This document shows, piece by piece, positions 30,181-30,715 of a DNA stretch of 30,715 nt. The stretch spans positions 1 through 30,715 of the IMG/VR virus record IMGVR_UViG_3300021957_000186. One strand, given 5' to 3'. This DNA comes from a virus. The position numbers and the translations under genes are program-made. Numbering within the stretch: position 1 is the stretch's first letter; each line of letters opens with the position of its first letter. The notes under the pieces were generated by a model. It made no database searches and was not told the DNA's origin. It worked only from the letters and a program-made list of their open reading frames with translations.

Positions 30181-30644
30181 CAGGCTACTCCATTAGCACT
30201 ATCTACATCTTCAGAATAAAGAGTATCATACATAGTTCTCATCTTCTTCAGGTCATTATCAGTATATTTGGCAAATCCTTCAAAACGACGATAGATTTGC
30301 CAGTAACGTTCTTCCCATGAAGGATGGTTTTTATTCTCCAGGTCTTCATCCATCGTGATCTCATATTCATCACAGATCTTACGCTGCTCTGCTTCAAGCA
30401 CCATATCATTGAAGACCAACGACATAGCACCAGAGCGAATGGAGCAGGGAGACATACCCACACAGAGCATGAACTTCTCAAACAGTTTGAAATACTGAGT
30501 GGCATTGAGATCAGCAGCAGGTGCAGTAATCACATAATGCTCTTCGGGAATGTAGTCATCAACAACAGTAGAACCAAATCCACTACCATAGGTGGGAGTG
30601 AAGGTAGCGTCAAACTTGAACTGAACTTCTGCTTCGTAGGTCAT
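30180..30644 (-). CDS. Conserved hypothetical protein
   Basis: 154 aa from ATG 30644 (MTYEAEVQFKFDATFTPTYG). A longer frame starts ten codons earlier but that start would fall too near the -10 box at 30666, so the inner ATG is preferred. Middle: HYVITAPAADLNATQYFKLF, then EKFMLCVGMSPCSIRSGAMS and LVFNDMVLEAEQRKICDEYE, WEERYWQIYRRFEGFAKY. No family recognised. First gene after a terminator-promoter element, so likely transcribed early; it is coupled to rimK. Confidence 0.75.
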   Translation of the reverse strand: MTYEAEVQFKFDATFTPTYGSGFGSTVVDDYIPEEHYVITAPAADLNATQYFKLFEKFMLCVGMSPCSIRSGAMSLVFNDMVLEAEQRKICDEYEITMDEDLENKNHPSWEERYWQIYRRFEGFAKYTDNDLKKMRTMYDTLYSEDVDSANGVA

Positions 30645-30665
30645 GTCTGTGATGTGTATGAGAGT

Positions 30666-30694
30666 ATTATACAATAAAAAACCACCCCCGTCAA
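30666..30694 (-). promoter_or_regulatory. Sigma70-type promoter with -35 in a terminator loop
   Basis: Minus strand TTGACG (30689-30694), 17 nt, TATAAT (30666-30671): near-consensus. The -35 hexamer spans the 5-nt hairpin loop plus one stem base. It lies 22 nt before the ATG at 30644. Confidence 0.75.
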
Positions 30695-30703
30695 GGGAGT
30701 GGT
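30676..30703 (-). terminator. Rho-independent terminator
   Basis: Minus strand ACCACTCCC-TTGAC-GGGGGTGGT then a T run: a 9-bp stem with one G-U pair. It ends a unit that enters from outside the window and overlaps the next promoter. Confidence 0.85.
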
Positions 30704-30715
30704 GACAGTTTAGAA

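Overview
The window looks like part of the genome of a T4-like cyanophage (a marine-type myovirus of Synechococcus or Prochlorococcus). T4 morphogenesis and replication genes (gp4, gp5, gp26, gp27-like, gp48, gp53, gp54, gp32, gp33, gp59) sit beside genes typical of cyanophages: CP12, PhoH, ThyX, PurM/PurC/PurS, and small proteins of cyanobacterial or cyanophage families (DUF1825, DUF4278, DUF6433-like). The DNA is AT-rich and densely packed, with many ATGA or TAATG stop/start overlaps. No tRNA, CRISPR array, integrase or insertion sequence was seen.

Layout. (1) 1-13204, minus strand: a tail/baseplate block. In transcription order it holds gp54, gp26, a short overlapping frame, two tape-measure-like proteins (666 and 1072 aa), a gp27-like hub protein, CP12, gp5, and a giant fibre-like protein that runs off the window. 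(2) 13245-16260, plus strand: gp4, an unknown protein, gp48 and gp53. (3) 16318-20232, minus: gp32, a DUF1825 protein, gp59, gp33, a PD-(D/E)XK nuclease, PhoH and a small protein. (4) 20271-22200, minus: thyX and several very small genes in short units with their own hairpin terminators and promoters. (5) 22202-25743, minus: a run of small conserved phage proteins, one normal glutaredoxin and one glutaredoxin-like protein with a changed active site. (6) 25772-28771, minus: a purine operon, purS, an AbrB-like gene, purC, a PD-(D/E)XK gene, a small gene, purM and a 24-residue Cys-rich microprotein. (7) 28803-30644, minus: two small membrane or secreted proteins, a RimK-like ATP-grasp ligase and an unknown protein.

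How it fits together. Regions 1-2 build the tail and finish the head. Region 3 supplies single-strand DNA binding, helicase loading, recombination or repair, and the late-transcription coactivator. Regions 4-7 redirect host metabolism towards nucleotides (ThyX, Pur enzymes), redox (glutaredoxin) and Calvin-cycle shutdown (CP12). T4-type late promoter motifs ((A/C/T)TAAATA or ATAAATA) precede many units and often share bases with the stop codon of the gene before.

Most notable observations. A complete -1 programmed frameshift signal (T TTT TTC, 7-nt spacer, 8-bp hairpin) at the end of gp26 would fuse it to the following short frame, just upstream of the tape-measure-like gene, which is the position of the lambda G/GT tail chaperone frameshift. 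Two terminator hairpins carry a TTGAC loop that also serves as the -35 box of a promoter with exact 17-nt spacing. CP12 lies inside the late baseplate block. The lysozyme domain is missing from gp5, while two cell-wall-hydrolase-like domains are present in the 1072-aa protein. An intrinsic terminator abuts the purS start codon. gp32 has lost its zinc cysteines and has a G-free leader.
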